Positions 10,977 through 24,169 of a stretch of DNA of 64,000 nucleotides are shown piece after piece. The position numbers and the translations under genes are program-made. A model generated the notes under the pieces. That model was not told where the DNA came from, ran no database searches, and saw nothing but the letters and a program-made list of their open reading frames with translations. Origin of the DNA: Euryodendron excelsum (lineage: Eukaryota > Streptophyta > Magnoliopsida > Ericales > Pentaphylacaceae); NCBI GenBank assembly GCA_033060915.1, contig CM065389.1, positions 13,556,001-13,620,000 of the forward strand, in the 5' to 3' direction. Every line of letters starts with the position of its first letter. Within the stretch, counting starts at the first letter, position 1.

Positions 10977-12428
10977 ATGGAGTTGGATGAGGTTCGGTCG
11001 ATTTTGATGAACTCGAAAATGGACGTTTGGACATTAATCGAAACTGCTATCTCTGTGGCTTCTGTTGATTACGACAGAGAGTTCAAGCGCCGAAGAGACG
11101 CGATCGTCGAACGGCTCTACTCGCCGGTTGTTTTGCAGTGTCGAAACTGCGATGGCAACCAGCATCCGAAACAGAACGGTGACGGATTAGAAAAGTATAA
11201 GCATCAGTGGCAAACAGAGGTCAAGTACAGTAATGGCTGTGAAGTAAAAAGAGGTTCTTTTTCGAGTCCAGAGTCATTGGACAGGGTTGAAGAAGACGAT
11301 GAACAGAGAAGAATTATAGCGGTTAAGGACCTTCTGGAAGATCCTAATCAGGTTTTGTTTGATCTTTAATTGATTTTAATTAGATTTTATTGCGTCGTCC
11401 TTGCGAGTAATTAACTTTTAAATTGGAATTTGCTCAGCCGGAGGACTGTCTTGTTGATCTGCTTCGAAGTCTGGCAGGCATGGATATCACATTCAAAGCT
11501 CTCAAGGTACGGACGACAGTAGGTCCTCTTGCCTTTGCCTTTGCCTTTGCCTTTGCCTTTGCCTCTCTCTCTCTCTCTCTCTAAGTACGTTTTGCTTTAC
11601 TACTTCTCAGGAAACTGACATTGGAAGACACGTAAACAGATTGCGAAAGCATTCCTCCAACGAAGTACGAAGACTCGTTAAGCAGCTTGTCAGGTTTACA
11701 GAAAACAAAACGAATGTTCAATCGATTTCGTTTCTATACATATCCATATATACGTACATATGTTGAAGTTGTCGATTTACAGGAAGTGGAAGGATCTGGT
11801 AGACGAATGGGTGAGGTTGAATACATCTGGAGAATCCGCAGTTTCACTAATGGGGGTAGCTGATGGAGACTCGCCTCACCAGAACTACCAGAAGAACAAT
11901 GAAAATGGCCATCGCCAGATGATGGAACAAGAGAGAGTGGTTCCTCACAGTGAAGCTTCAACCAGAACACTCCAATCAATCCCTGCCTCTGCTTCTCATG
12001 TTGTCACTCCGAATGTATATCCTGTCAAACCCTTTAATTTTTAAGCTTTGATTGTTTGTTTCTAGGGAAAATAGTTTCTGTAACATATATTGATTTGTTA
12101 TAATTTCTGGGATTTTATATAAACAGAGAGAAATGCAGGATAGCCTCATAGACAACGAAAGATTGGCTTCGGCAACAAAAAGGCTCCATGAGAATTACCA
12201 GGAAGCTCAGAATGGTTTGTATTGGCACATTCTATTGCATTCTAGTATCTTTTCTTTTCTCTCTCTTTTCTCTAGGTGTTAAACCTAAATCAACTTCTTG
12301 TAATGTGCTTTTCTGATGAAGCTAAAAAGCAAAGAACGGTTCAAGTGATGGATCTTCACAACATACCCAAACCAAAGAATACATTCTTCGCGAAGAACAG
12401 AGGTGGAGTTCAGGCGAAACATTGGTGA
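10977..12428 (+). CDS. MED26: Mediator subunit 26-type protein (TFIIS N-terminal domain)
   Basis: Six exons: 10977-11351, 11438-11506, 11611-11693, 11783-12014, 12127-12214, 12322-12428; 317 aa. Every junction is GT-AG and keeps frame. The start [10 protein letters not shown], the CRNCDG motif near residue 60 and the C-terminal [11 protein letters not shown] match plant MED26-like proteins. Residues about 115-185 form the TFIIS N-terminal (LW) helical domain: [55 protein letters not shown]. The middle is polar and probably disordered. In Mediator this domain contacts elongation factors and helps couple initiation to elongation in the nucleus; that role is known for the family and inferred here. 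The donor of exon 4 (AAT before GTATAT) is the least certain junction; CCT before GTCAAA would also keep frame and add two residues. Confidence 0.9.
11529..11582 (+). repeat. (TTTGCC)n then (CT)n microsatellite in an intron
   Basis: Six to seven TTTGCC hexamers pass directly into about eight CT dimers, inside the second intron of the MED26-type gene, ending about 29 bp before the acceptor of exon 3. The tract supplies the pyrimidine-rich sequence of this intron. Length variation between individuals is likely. Confidence 0.9.
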
Positions 12429-15368
12429 CATATAGCAGAATAACACCGGTAATATTTCTGATGGTTCTTCCAAATCACAGAGTGGCAGGAGGCTCATGCA
12501 TTAGACTAATAGTATAGAATTTGTAAAATCTAATTCAATATTATTCCGGTGATGTACGATTGTCCAGTGATAACTCCGGTACTTATGGTTTGTAAGCTGT
12601 TTTGAGCCAAATTCATAATCTCCAAAATTTTGGTGTTATGGTTTAACTAGTGTAGTAATGTTAGCTAGAGTTTTCAAAATTAGTCCAAAAAAACTAATAA
12701 ATCAAAATAAAAATTTTCGCCCCAAGTATTGTGCCCAAATTTAGTAACTTTTAGACTAATTGTTCTTCTTGGTTTTTGACCAATTTATATTTGGATACTA
12801 ACCTAAACTGAAATTTTAATAGAAAAAAAAATTACTTAAAAGTGGTATTTGCACCCCCCTACTGCTATATTTTGAGAGACGACTCTAAATACATTTCAAA
12901 GAGCCTAGATTTCACTGCCTTGACAAATTATGCTTAAAAAGTTATTAAATTTGGGAGTCTTTTGACCGCTAGAACTTTGCAGGTTAAGTCAGCAGCATAT
13001 GTATCGGTGGCCGTGGTTTGCGTGCAATATTGTAAAGTATATATTTAAGTAATGACCGGATACATTGGTCTTGCAGGAAGTGCAGTTCTGCGGGGAAAGG
13101 AAGAGTTGAATGGTTGGATACAGCTCTACGTGGTGACGATTGACTATGAAAGGGTCCAAGATCGGATAAGTATCTATCTAATTGGAGGCAGCCCACGTGA
13201 TTGGGTTTTTTGGGTGAATTTACTGTGGTGTCCTTAACTGTATGCCTTGCTAATTTGCTATTGTTTTGTTGTAGTTGTTTGTCATGCAAATGTATACATA
13301 GGCCAACGAAAAATAAATATCATTTCTAATATTTGCCAGTGGTTAGGGGATGGTTGAATCTTGAAATGAGCAACCACGAGGTCATCAGAAATTCAAAGTC
13401 AAGTTAGTTTTATTTTTTATTAAAAAAGACAAAAATATGAATTAAAAGCATAGAAAAAGTTAAAAATGATTAATCTATATTAAAAATGTCCATATGGTAT
13501 CAAAAAAGCTGATACAAACAAAATTACTCGAAGTAAGACATAAATGTCCATAATCGAAAGGAATCTAACTCAATTTAATTCGAAAACATACTATAATAAG
13601 TAACGGCTTGACTTGAATTCCTATGACCCCTTACTATGTTGGATCACCATGATTGATTGGTATGATTGGTAGTCGCTTTAATGTGGATTTTCTTTCTGAT
13701 AGAAATAATAGTAATTTTGAAAGCTATATATTACTTAGCTAATGGTAAAATATTGCTTTAGTCGTCGCCTCAATCTTTTATAAGAAGTATACCTTTTTTT
13801 CACACGTCTCATTGTAAACCAAAGTTTTTTTTTATGAGACTTTCAAGTTTTATAAGTTCTATAGGCTTTCAAGTTTTATAGCTTGACAGTGCGAGTGCTT
13901 AGCTTCGAACCCTTCTTCACTAACTACTAACCACTGACACAATATTGTACGTGCTTTCTCCAATGTACTAAAGAAAACATGATTAAAAAAAGCTCAATGA
14001 GCAAGGAAATATTACCTGTGTGCCTTGTGTGTTGGACCACTTGTATTTTGGTGCAAATGCAACCTGTGATCCACCGAGCAAAGATAAAGCTTGGCTTATC
14101 CCAAATGCTCCACTGTTCGGCCTCTGCCCTAGCCCAATATTGTTTCTATGAATTTTGAACTAACCCAAATCCAACCCTTGGATTCAAAATAAGACCAACA
14201 GAAAATTTCTATTCATGCAGAGAATACCGTTAGAATGTTATAACAGTGACGTATTTAAAATTATGAGATAAAATAGTTGGTATCTTAATTTGGAATTTAG
14301 TTTGGAAAGAAAGTCATAACTGGTCACATTATTCTCTATAGAGATTATGTTTGTTTACTGTTACCCAAAACCAAAACGTCGGACAAACTTAACAAAGGGG
14401 TGTATGTGCACGAAGTTGAACATTATTAAGATGAAAAAAAAAAGAGACCACACTGTTTGAAGATGGTAAGCCTAGGGTGAGGCCCAAATTCAGTTTGGGG
14501 CCTTCGGCTTTGAAGTTATAAACTTAAAAACACAGGCGAATCACAAAGTTTTGCATTCACACTGCTGGGGTTGAAATTGGAAGCCCAGGTTATGAAGGAG
14601 AGAAGTTAGCCCATGTTAGGTCGGGTTGTGTTGGGTCCGTGTCCAACCCATAATTGAATTGATCTTTGATAGATTTTAAGTTTTTGAAACAAGGATTGAA
14701 CTCACTATTCAATGGAACCGAAACAAATGAACCCGAGTCAATTCGGGTCTATTCTATCATTCTGTTTGAATCAGGTTGGTCCAAATGAATCTAAGTCAAT
14801 TCACGTCTATTCTATCATTCTTTTTGAATCGGTTGGTTGGACCTCCTATCTTGTATAAAAGTTTAATTTATTTACTTAAAAATAAAAAAAATAATGTACA
14901 AAACAAATTAAGAATATTTAAGTGCAACAAGTATTTATCAAACACACACACACACACATATATATATGAACTTTTATAGCATACATCTATTGGTTTTTTA
15001 GTTGATTCTCATATTGGGTCGGGTCTCGGGTCTTGTAGAGTCCTAACCGAAGAAGAAACCCGAATATATAGGTTTACTCATTTTAAAATCGAGAATCGAA
15101 CTCCTACCTAAAACCATACCTATCCAAAAAGACTGATTTGGCTGGTGCAATGCTCTGCTTTTCATTCCTTTTTGCACTTGGACTCACCCTCTCCCCCACG
15201 ACTTTGAAACATAAAAAGAACCAAAAAAATGAAAAGAGAAACCCGGTTAACCATCTAAACCGGAAAATGAACCCGTTCAACGGGCTTCTCTCTTTCCATC
15301 AATATTCTATGCAGTAATAGACTTCCAGAACTCTCTACCTGTCGCCGGTTTTTCTTCCTCGCAACAAT

Positions 15369-15392
15369 CTCTCTCTCTCTCTCTCTCTCTCT
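15369..15392 (+). repeat. (CT)12 tract in the bZIP 5' region
   Basis: A pure TC run lies about 233 bp before the bZIP ATG, in pyrimidine-rich sequence typical of plant 5' leaders. GAGA-type tracts are binding sites for plant BPC proteins; a role here is only inferred. Confidence 0.6.
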
Positions 15393-15516
15393 GTGTCCGT
15401 ACGTTCAAACCTTTCTTCGCCACACAGCCCACACTCGTGCTCTTACGATTGTGTAGAAAGATGAATATCTGATATCTCCCTCTCCATTACCAAAGCAAAA
15501 ATCCAAAATCGTAGGA

Positions 15517-15585
15517 ATGAGAAACAAAATAATCAGTGTGTATATCTATATAGTCATGTGGAGAGAGATGGAGTCGAGAGAGTGA
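15517..15585 (+). other. Candidate upstream ORF (22 codons) in the bZIP leader
   Basis: ATG at 15517 opens a frame ending TGA at 15583-15585, 39 bp before the main ATG at 15625. A tiny frame (ATG AAT ATC TGA) lies at 15461-15472. They matter only if transcription starts upstream of them, which the sequence does not show. The peptide does not resemble the sucrose-control uORF known from group S bZIPs. Confidence 0.3.
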
Positions 15586-15624
15586 GAATTTTGATTCGAG
15601 GAGCCCTATAAATCCGCAGCAGTG

Positions 15625-18600
15625 ATGGCGTCGTCGAAGGTGATGGCGTCTTCTACTTCGAGAAATTCGGATCTAAGACGAAGGTCTTCGTCTTCGGCAT
15701 CTACAAAATCGTCAGCGATCTCTGAGCTCCGCAATCACAACAATCGCAATAATCATAAAAACCGGACCGAGAATAACAGCAACAGCAACAATTTAGGCTC
15801 CATGACCGTCGACGGCCTACTGAGGAATGTCTACGGCGATAATCATGCTGCCGAGAGCACGTTGCTTGACGCAGAGATCACTTTGTTGGACGCCGCCGGC
15901 GCGGTAACGGCGATTAGTGATAACGAGATCAACGGAGGAGGCGGAGGGGAGCCGGCGATTCGCCGGCAGGAGAGTAGTGTGTCGAATTCTGCGGGGAACA
16001 AGACGGTAGAGGATGTGTGGAGGGAGATCGTGGCCGGTCGGAGCGAGCGTAGGGAGTGTAAGCAGGAGGCGCAGGATGAGATGATGACCTTGGAGGATTT
16101 TCTGGCAAAGGCCGGGGCGGTGGAGGAGGAGGACGTGAAGGTGGGGCCGGTGCCACCTCCGGCGGAGGGGTTGAACGGAGGCATATTTGCGTTTGATCCG
16201 ATGCCGCTGAGTCCGTTTCCATCACAGCATAGTGTTGATGGAGCAGTAGGCTTTGGGAATGGAGTGGAAGTGATTGGAGGAAGAGGGAAGAGGCGAGCTG
16301 TTTTGGAACCGTTGGATAAAGCTGCACAGCAGAGACAGCGGAGGATGATTAAGAACAGAGAGTCTGCAGCCAGGTCGAGGGAGCGAAAGCAGGTAAAGTC
16401 ATTTTTTTTAGGACCATTTGTTATATGATGTTAAGGTAGTTTGACTTGAGTATGGTTTCCTGGTTTGAATTGTAGGCATACCAAGTTGAACTAGAATCTT
16501 TGGCAGTGAAATTAGAGGAGGAAAATGAAAAGCTGCTGAAAGAGAAGGTAAAATCTTTAATCGTGAAAATTAGCTAGAATTGTTTTGCCCCTTGTATTGA
16601 ATACTATTGTGTTAAGAGTATGTTGAACAGTATTGGTGAAAGTGTTATAAGTTTAGGGATTATTTGTGCGATGGAAATTGGTTTGTTTCACGTTGACATA
16701 TCGCATTGCAAAATCAGAATAGAATCTTCTACGTAGTTGTTTGAATAGATATTTCATTAATGATCAGGATTTTCCTAGCCATCTATGTCTTGTAGCGAGC
16801 ATGTTCCGTACTGAGTTAGATTTCAAAGACTTCTGTTCACCGTCGGGCCTTACAAGGCTATTGTGAGATTCAAGCGTCTGATCACAAGAAGTGTCATGTC
16901 AGCTTGTGAAGACTTACTCCCTGGATAAGAAGTGCTATCAATTACAATGGAAACCGACACAAAATCTCTTATTTGGTCTTTCGCTACTCTACTCTGACCA
17001 CAACTGAACCATCTTAATAATTTACTGCGTTATCCTTTATCTCATTCACCTTAATTTCCTCTTTTTGCCTATGTGTAACTTGTGGAGACTGCATTTCTTG
17101 GTTGGCTGTGAATACTCACAGGTTATATGCATTATGGGTTGAACCGCTTTCAGCTTCACCGGAACCCCTAGCTCACAATGGGAATCTATATGTGGGTACA
17201 CATATATATACTTTTTGGTTGCTTGACATAGCATAGTTTGATTTGATGGATACTGTCGTGTTGCTATTTGGAATTATGGGTCAGGTGTTAGTTGAGTGAA
17301 CTTCAAATTTTTGTGGGCCTTTCACTTGTATCTTGCTCTATATTGTAGGAACATTGATCACAACTTGTACGGGTTGGACACATTACCACCTCTGTCACCT
17401 ACTCGTGCTAACGAGGCATCGTCACAGGACTACACTCCATGACCTCCCTTGGCCCAACACCAACGAGCCCACTTAACAAGACTTAAGGACCCTCCATCTT
17501 ATCTTGAGAATGGGGCCGCACCTAAGAATTATCCATCACCTTTGGGTCACCTTGCCCTTAGGATCTTTAGGACACACCCTAGTAACTCCGATCCTTGAGT
17601 CTTGTGCAGAGCCCAAGGGTATATTACCAGCATAAGTCATGGCACCCCTCCAGCTAGTCATAACCCTCCACACGGGACCATCAAGGACTTGTGGTTTGGC
17701 GGCTAAAATTCATAGGATTGTCAAGGTGCTAGCCCCTCTCCTTAAAGGAGCTTCCTTGACCAACCACAATAAGAAAGAGACCCAAGATGCTTTGATGACG
17801 TCACCAAAGAGGAAGAGACAAAGGCCTTTAATACTTGAGGTCAACCCTGTATCCGGAGTATTACACCTACCTCAACAGGATCCCGACATAGAACTAAATT
17901 GCGGTCGCGGACTGAGACGCGAACGCGGTCGCGATATAACGGACATGGGTTTTGCAGATGTTATGTAACAGAACGCGGTTACTGTGATCGTGAAATTTTT
18001 TTTCACAAGCAAATTTCTATAAAATTTATTAATATAAATATTTTTACACTAAAATAATTGACACTACTTATTATAAATGATGTAACAATGTTTAGATAAC
18101 ATTAAAACTCTATGCATATTTTTTTTAGATGGGGACTTTTGTAATATAAGTTATATTAAAGTATTTATGTATGTACTAATATAATTATTTTAAGTTGTTA
18201 ACTAGTGATAAAAAAAATAAAAATAAAAACTCTTAACTATTAAGTTACCCAACTTGCCAAGTCAGACTTCACACCGGTTAAGAGTATATGCGCGGCAAGA
18301 GGATAAGATTAAGATCTCAACCATATCAAAAGTTATCGCATTCGGACTCTCTCATTCTCAGTCCACCGACACATGAAGGGATGGAGACGACGACTGAGAA
18401 GTGATTCCTTCGGCCAACGGCGAGTGGGAGACCCTGATGAGGGGAAGAATTCCCATCAAAATTCTCAAATCTGTCCAGCTCTAATGCTGACTACAACTAT
18501 AGACGGCAGGAGATGGCAAGAGATGGCAGGAGCACGAATCTCAGATTTGTACATCTCCGATGACAACGACTCTTTTTTCTCTATTTTTCTCAGCCAGCAG

Positions 18601-21376
18601 ACTCTCTTTCTCCATCTGTAGTCGAAATTTTTTTTTGTAGCGCCATTATTGTTACGGTTACTAACGTAACGGCCGATATTTGATCGAAATTGTGTAGTAA
18701 TGTCTGCTCTTGTGTGAAGACAATTTTCCTGAGATATCGGCTGCATAACGGGCGTGGCCTCTGGCAATACCGTTACATAATGGCCGATGCGCCCATTACT
18801 CACTGTTTTTTAGCTCTATGGATCTCGGATCCAAATGCAGGGCTGATCCTCTTGATATTCTGAGGATTGATCCTCTTAATCCTCTGAAGATGAAAGGGAT
18901 AGCTCACCACGCATTGTCCCTTCCATCCAGACTAGCTGCCTATATGAAGGCCCTAGTCCTTCCTCGAAGGACCATCACATTAACTCATCATCTATTCATC
19001 AAGTGTCAAGGGATTCTCCAGTTCACTGCTTTCTCTCTCTTTCTTGGGTTCCATTGATTCTCTCCCTTCTGCTCTCTGCTTTTTAGAGGGTACACATACA
19101 CCCACAGCCTCTAAGGTCGCCCACATAGATGAATGAGAAAATTGGGATATTGATGATGAGGTATTAAGAAATGAATGCTCTGTGATATCTCCTTACCAGC
19201 ATGTACTCATTTTTCCCTCTGCTACCCTGATATTAGATTTTCTTTCCCATAAACTTGAAGATTGTGTCGGCTCCATTATGTTCTACCTGACTGGTTATCA
19301 CTTCTCAAATTTAGATGGTACTACAAGATTTTATAAATACCAAAGAACCTTATGAAAATATGAATAATCAACTTATGGATATCTAATGTTTCTGTGCACT
19401 GTTTTGATATTGGCGTAAACATTTTTTTTAATCAAACTTGTTTTAAATTTTGTACTCCTTGGCACAGTTTATTGCTATCTTGAATGGTTTCTGTTACAAA
19501 CAAAAATTTGATATGGTGAGCATAAGTATTCATTTGCAAAGATCCTTTTTTTTTTTTTGAAGTTCAGTTTCAAGGAGAAGCTCCATTATATGCTAATTAA
19601 TGCAATTGTGCATGTGAATTGAGGCAAAAAAATCTTAAAGGTAGATATTTATACTGCAGATATATACTTAAATAAGCTTAATGAAATTAAATGTATCAAC
19701 ATATTGGTTTTTAGTGCTTGATAAAAAAATCTAATTCTATGTCCTTGAAAGAAGCATATATAATTTATTTTTGCTAGTTTTGTTGTCAGTGAGATGAGGT
19801 TTGTAGGCATCCTTAAGTCTCTTCTTCTTACTTCGCTAGTCGGACTCCCAATTATCTGCACTTCCACGGGTATGTGAGTTGGCTTAGATTAGGGTCATCC
19901 CTATCTTGCCTTACCCAGTGCATGTAGTTTGCAGGGAGTACAAGCATCTCTGGGGAAGTCTGATTCAAATGGGTAGGCAACAACCCGTTTAACCAGAATA
20001 AAAAAGAAAAAAGGCCTGACCATAAGCATGTCATACTTGTTTGAGCCATCTAAAATAATTACTGCAACTAAATGTTCTAAATGGACCCCTGAGCTTATTA
20101 TACCGGCATGTTATCCTTGTTTGAGCTGTTCAAAGTATTCATGGAAAATACACCTAAATTGACCCCTGATGTCATATATACTGTATAATTTTTTTCCTTT
20201 TGTTGTCTTTCGTTAAATTTGGGCAGTGCTGTGTTTAATGTAATTGGGTTACAGATTTCTTACGTTCATTCTTCATGCAAATTTGGATTCTCAATCTATC
20301 ATATATCTGCACCAATAATTATGGCATAAACAACTATAGAATTAAGTGAACTAAGAGTGCAGTTAAATTTGCTGAATCATTATTGTCCTTTGATATAATT
20401 ATATTAACTTGGTGATCTAGTAGTGTCCTTTGATATTAACTTTTGTTTGCTAAAAACCAAAGAAGATTTTTTTTTTTTGTAACTGTTCATGCGACCCAGC
20501 TTCTTCGCAAAGAATTTAACTGACTGACATTTGCAGTTTGAGTAAGTTCCTAATGAAATGAATCTTATGAAGTTTCAGTGGGGTGAATGATTTTGCCAAA
20601 CAAGTGTTAAGGGTAGATTTTTTGGTTGCCCTGTTCTGGGTTTCGGTTCCTCTTTTTGTTTGATGTGGACTGTAGGGTTTTGTTGTTGTCAGTAATTAAA
20701 TTTAGGAACAGAAGTTAAATATCTTTTTGTTTGATAGACTTTCTTTCTGGTTTTGCAAGTGTATAATATCTATTGTATTTTGATGCTCAAGGGTGATATC
20801 TTTCCATTTTGGGATTTTTCTTGTACTCCCTTGGTTGCGACTTCAAAATATTTGTTTATTGTCCCATATTGATTGAGACCTATCTACTGACAAAATATTT
20901 TTGGTTTCAGGCAGAGCGAACTAGGGAAAGGTTTAAGCAGGTATGGAATTAATTCTGATCTCTATGCTCTTTTACTTCTCATTGTTATCATGGAATATAG
21001 GACTAAGGTTGCATGGAATACCTTGCCGCTTTTAATCAATTTGATCAAGGTAAGAGAATGTGTACGGAGAGAAGAACCAAAACACCATGTAGAAGAAAAG
21101 AAGGAAAGGATAGTGAACTTGATTTGTGAAGGAGATGCCAATTTACCTGATTATTTTGCTTGATTATTAGTGATACAAAATTTAGAGCTAAAGCCTTGGT
21201 TTTGGTATATATTTCTGAAGTTACTAACAGGTAAGAGTAGATAGAAAGGAACATATCTACTGTGTTATTGACTTTGTAATTCTCCTTATTTGCAGCTCAT
21301 GGAAAAAGTGATTCCAGTTGAGGAGAAGCGAAGGCCACCACGTGTCCTCTGGAGAGTTCACTCCATGCACTGGTAG
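15625..21376 (+). CDS. GBF4: Group A bZIP transcription factor, GBF4-like
   Basis: Four exons: 15625-16392, 16476-16547, 20911-20940, 21296-21376; 316 aa. All introns are GT-AG and phase 0. The ATG at 15625 follows an in-frame GTG and begins MASSKVMASS. Group A (ABI5/ABF-type) motifs are present: MTVDGLLRNVYG (about 60-71), TVEDVWREIV (about 127-136) and MTLEDFLAKAGA (about 154-165). The basic region NRESAARSRERKQ ends exon 1 at residue 256, and the leucine zipper follows in exons 2-4. The C-terminus RPPRVLWRVHSMHW is typical of the GBF4/bZIP13 subgroup rather than full-length ABFs. Such factors bind ACGT-core G-box/ABRE sites in the nucleus, often in abscisic acid or stress responses (family knowledge). 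RRQES is a possible kinase site. Intron 2 is unusually long (4,363 bp). Confidence 0.93.
17343..19110. repeat. Repeat-derived GC-richer block in bZIP intron 2
   Basis: From about 17343 the intron turns abruptly GC-richer, with C-rich text resembling a Ty3-type LTR (17343-17890 and 18815-19110). Between these parts lies a different block (about 17890-18815) whose two ends are rich in CG-containing words such as GCGGTCGCGG and GTAACGGCC. The simplest reading is an old LTR fragment interrupted by a second insertion. No TSD or terminal repeats were established. Open frames inside (17639-17968, 18373-18621) show no protein family. Confidence 0.35.
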
Positions 21377-24128
21377 TTATTTATTCATGCACGATCTATG
21401 GGATGGAAAACAAATTCCATTCTCGGACATGCAAAAATAAGGCAGCACCGCTTCTGGAAAAAATATTTTTCGTCAAAACAGATGTTTTCACTGATGTTCA
21501 TTCTTTGCGACCAGTTACAACTCCTGCTACAAAGAAAAAGCATATGCCTGCAGTGCAAATCATGAAATTTTCTGTAGCAGAAGACTTGACGAAGATTTCT
21601 CTCTGTGAAAGAGCACATTGAGAGTGGTATTCGCTCTTTTTTTTGGGGGGCGGGGGGAGAAGATGCTGGAGTCCAGCATATTGTATTTATATATGTTAAC
21701 AGCTTATGTCTGTGCTTTTGAGGAAAAAAAAAAGGTTTGGTGAATAGTTTACTTTTCTGGACCTTGTTTTTTGAATTTTTTTTTTGGGTAGAATTGTTTT
21801 AGTTAATGTTCATTTGATGATCTTGCATTCTGAGCAGTTGGGCTGCATGGATGCACTTGTGAATAGATCAAGTAGTTTGTTTATGCTTAGAAAAGAAGGA
21901 AAAGAAAAAAAAAGATGTATACTAATGTAAGCCCTAGAATTTTCAGAAAATATAAAAGGCAACAACGGCCTTGAGCTCTTGGGCTGAAAGCTGTAGCACA
22001 GGGTGCTATTCTCATCAGCATTAGAAAAAAAGGAAAAAGAGGAGAGGAGGGGAGGGGGGGTGGGGTTAGGGTGGGTTTGCATTCTACATTTACAAATGGG
22101 TATGTTTTTTGTTTTTAGTTTTGTTTAACAATAAAAATTGTAAAGAACCATAATTTTTATTGTGTATGAAAACAGTTTATAAGAAATAAGAAATAATAAT
22201 TTTATTTCCTAGAATTGGGATATTTAAAAAAAAATTCTATAACAATTTTTAAAATTAATTTATAAAATACAATTTGGATGGTTTTCAAAAATTTGGAGCA
22301 GAGACCGCAATCAAACCCAATAAGTTTGAGGACTCTAAAACAATACTGTAATGAAACGTAGCTTGTCATGTCAATATTTGTCTCGTTGAGTGCATTGTCC
22401 ACCAGAAACGACAGTCTCGAGACCCGATCATATCATTCCCAAAAATTTTGGTACCAAATCGAAATCCATTGGAACAACATGTTCCCTTCGCTTGGTTCCC
22501 ATTTTCCTCTGCCTTTAATTTTTTTTTTTTTTTTTGTTGGTAAAAATACCTTCATTCGCATTTGTTTCAGCTGCTCAAAGCGTTGACATGTTGGATTGAA
22601 ATGAATTAGCTTGGATTTAGCACTTAGCTCTTCCATTACTGAGTAGCTCTCAATTACCTTCCTTAAAGTAAGAAGTAGGAACATATTCAATTTTTACGAA
22701 CAATGATTTCTTCTAACAGATTTTAATATTCTCTAGTTTATGGTTGGAATGAAGATCTTAATTGTATTAATTAATGTATTAGATCAAGTCATGTCCAATG
22801 CATTAAAAAATCTATATGCTCCCAATACACTAAACGGTTAAAGTATTAAAATTATGTTGTTGATTTATTTAAACTTTTTTGTATTATTTATAAAATTATT
22901 ATATCTTCAAAATATATTAAAATAAAAAATATAAATATATATACATAATAAAATCGTATGTTATCATTTACGCAATCCATAGCCATATTTTATTATAGAC
23001 TCTTTCAACGTTTCTTAAATGGACTATTATTTTCTTTTTAATCTGCTTATTAATGGGACCTCTCGAAGTCCTCGGGCTTTACCTGTATTGTACCATTTGT
23101 CTTTTACTTCTTGTCTTTATGTCTACTTTCTCTTCTTTTGCTGCAGAATAGGGGTTTGGCCCCACGTTCCAAGGTTGCAATTCCAGGGGTCAGGCCTCTA
23201 GTCTCTGGTCTTTAGCTGGTGTATCTATATGTACGGCTGGTTGGGCTTGGACTTCTCCCTCTCAACCCTATCCTCCATTGAGATTCGAGTCCAAGGTACT
23301 CCCACCTCAAGCTTTGGCTTTCAAGGAGCTTCAAGCGCCTACCTTTTTGGCTCATCTTTGTACACCTTGGCTCTTATGCTTTATTTTTCACGAGGCAAAT
23401 GTGTGTTTTATTTGATTGCATGCGGTATTGATAATTGTATTTTTAGTATTAAAAATTATAAAAATATAAATTTTAATATTTTGTGCAATACTTATTTCAC
23501 AATATTTAGGAAGGGAAAATACTTGAAAGTAGATGATGAACTAAGAAACTAAGTAACTAATCACCGAGATGTCTCGTGCTTCCTATTTCATACTCTCTAT
23601 TCTCAAAACAACTGGGCAACGCCCAAAACCGTTTTCCAGATCTTGGATTTCTATACTACTGCATGAATCTCTAGCATAGTCTAACTGGATATATATATAT
23701 ATATATCATAATGCATGATGTGGCTTATATGCTTAAGCTTATGGCATTAGAAAAGGAATTATCTGCCAGGAATCACATAAACTCTTGTGGTATTGAAACT
23801 TTTTTTTTTGCCATGGACAGTTCTGTGATTCTGTTGGCTGGGTGTTTCCCTTTGATTGTACAAAGAACAACTTCTTTAGAGATTTTATTCCTTCAAGCAT
23901 CAAAAAATATGAGAAACTGTTGCCTTGTGTAAAGCAGAGAATGTAAAGAACGCATAAAAAGACAGCAAATTGGATTCCCCCCATCTCCCCCAGAAATAAA
24001 TTTATAATATTAACAAGACTAGAGAGATACAATGTTGCAGCCTTGCATGTTTCATTATCAGAAAACTAATCATTTTAGAATAATAATGCCCATCATCATT
24101 CATCACAACCACCCACATAATTAATCGG

Positions 24129-24169
<41 letters not shown>

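Larger units (their letters stand above)
12429..15624. other. Intergenic between the MED26-type and GBF4-type genes
   Basis: The first 200 bp should be the 3' UTR of the MED26-type gene. The rest is AT-rich with no recognised gene. Open frames at 12984-13289, 13052-13237 and 14776-14979 have no family resemblance. A (CA)n then (TA)n tract lies at about 14942-14967. The last 300 bp (from about 15310) look like the 5' leader of the bZIP gene. Confidence 0.4.

Noticed and set aside
15843..16327. Minus-strand Pro-rich frames opposite the bZIP exon
   Set aside because: Mirror of Gly/Ala-rich bZIP codons; no independent support.
17639..17968. 109-codon frame in bZIP intron 2
   Set aside because: It lies in GC-richer repeat-like DNA, shows no domain and is not compatible with the bZIP reading frame.
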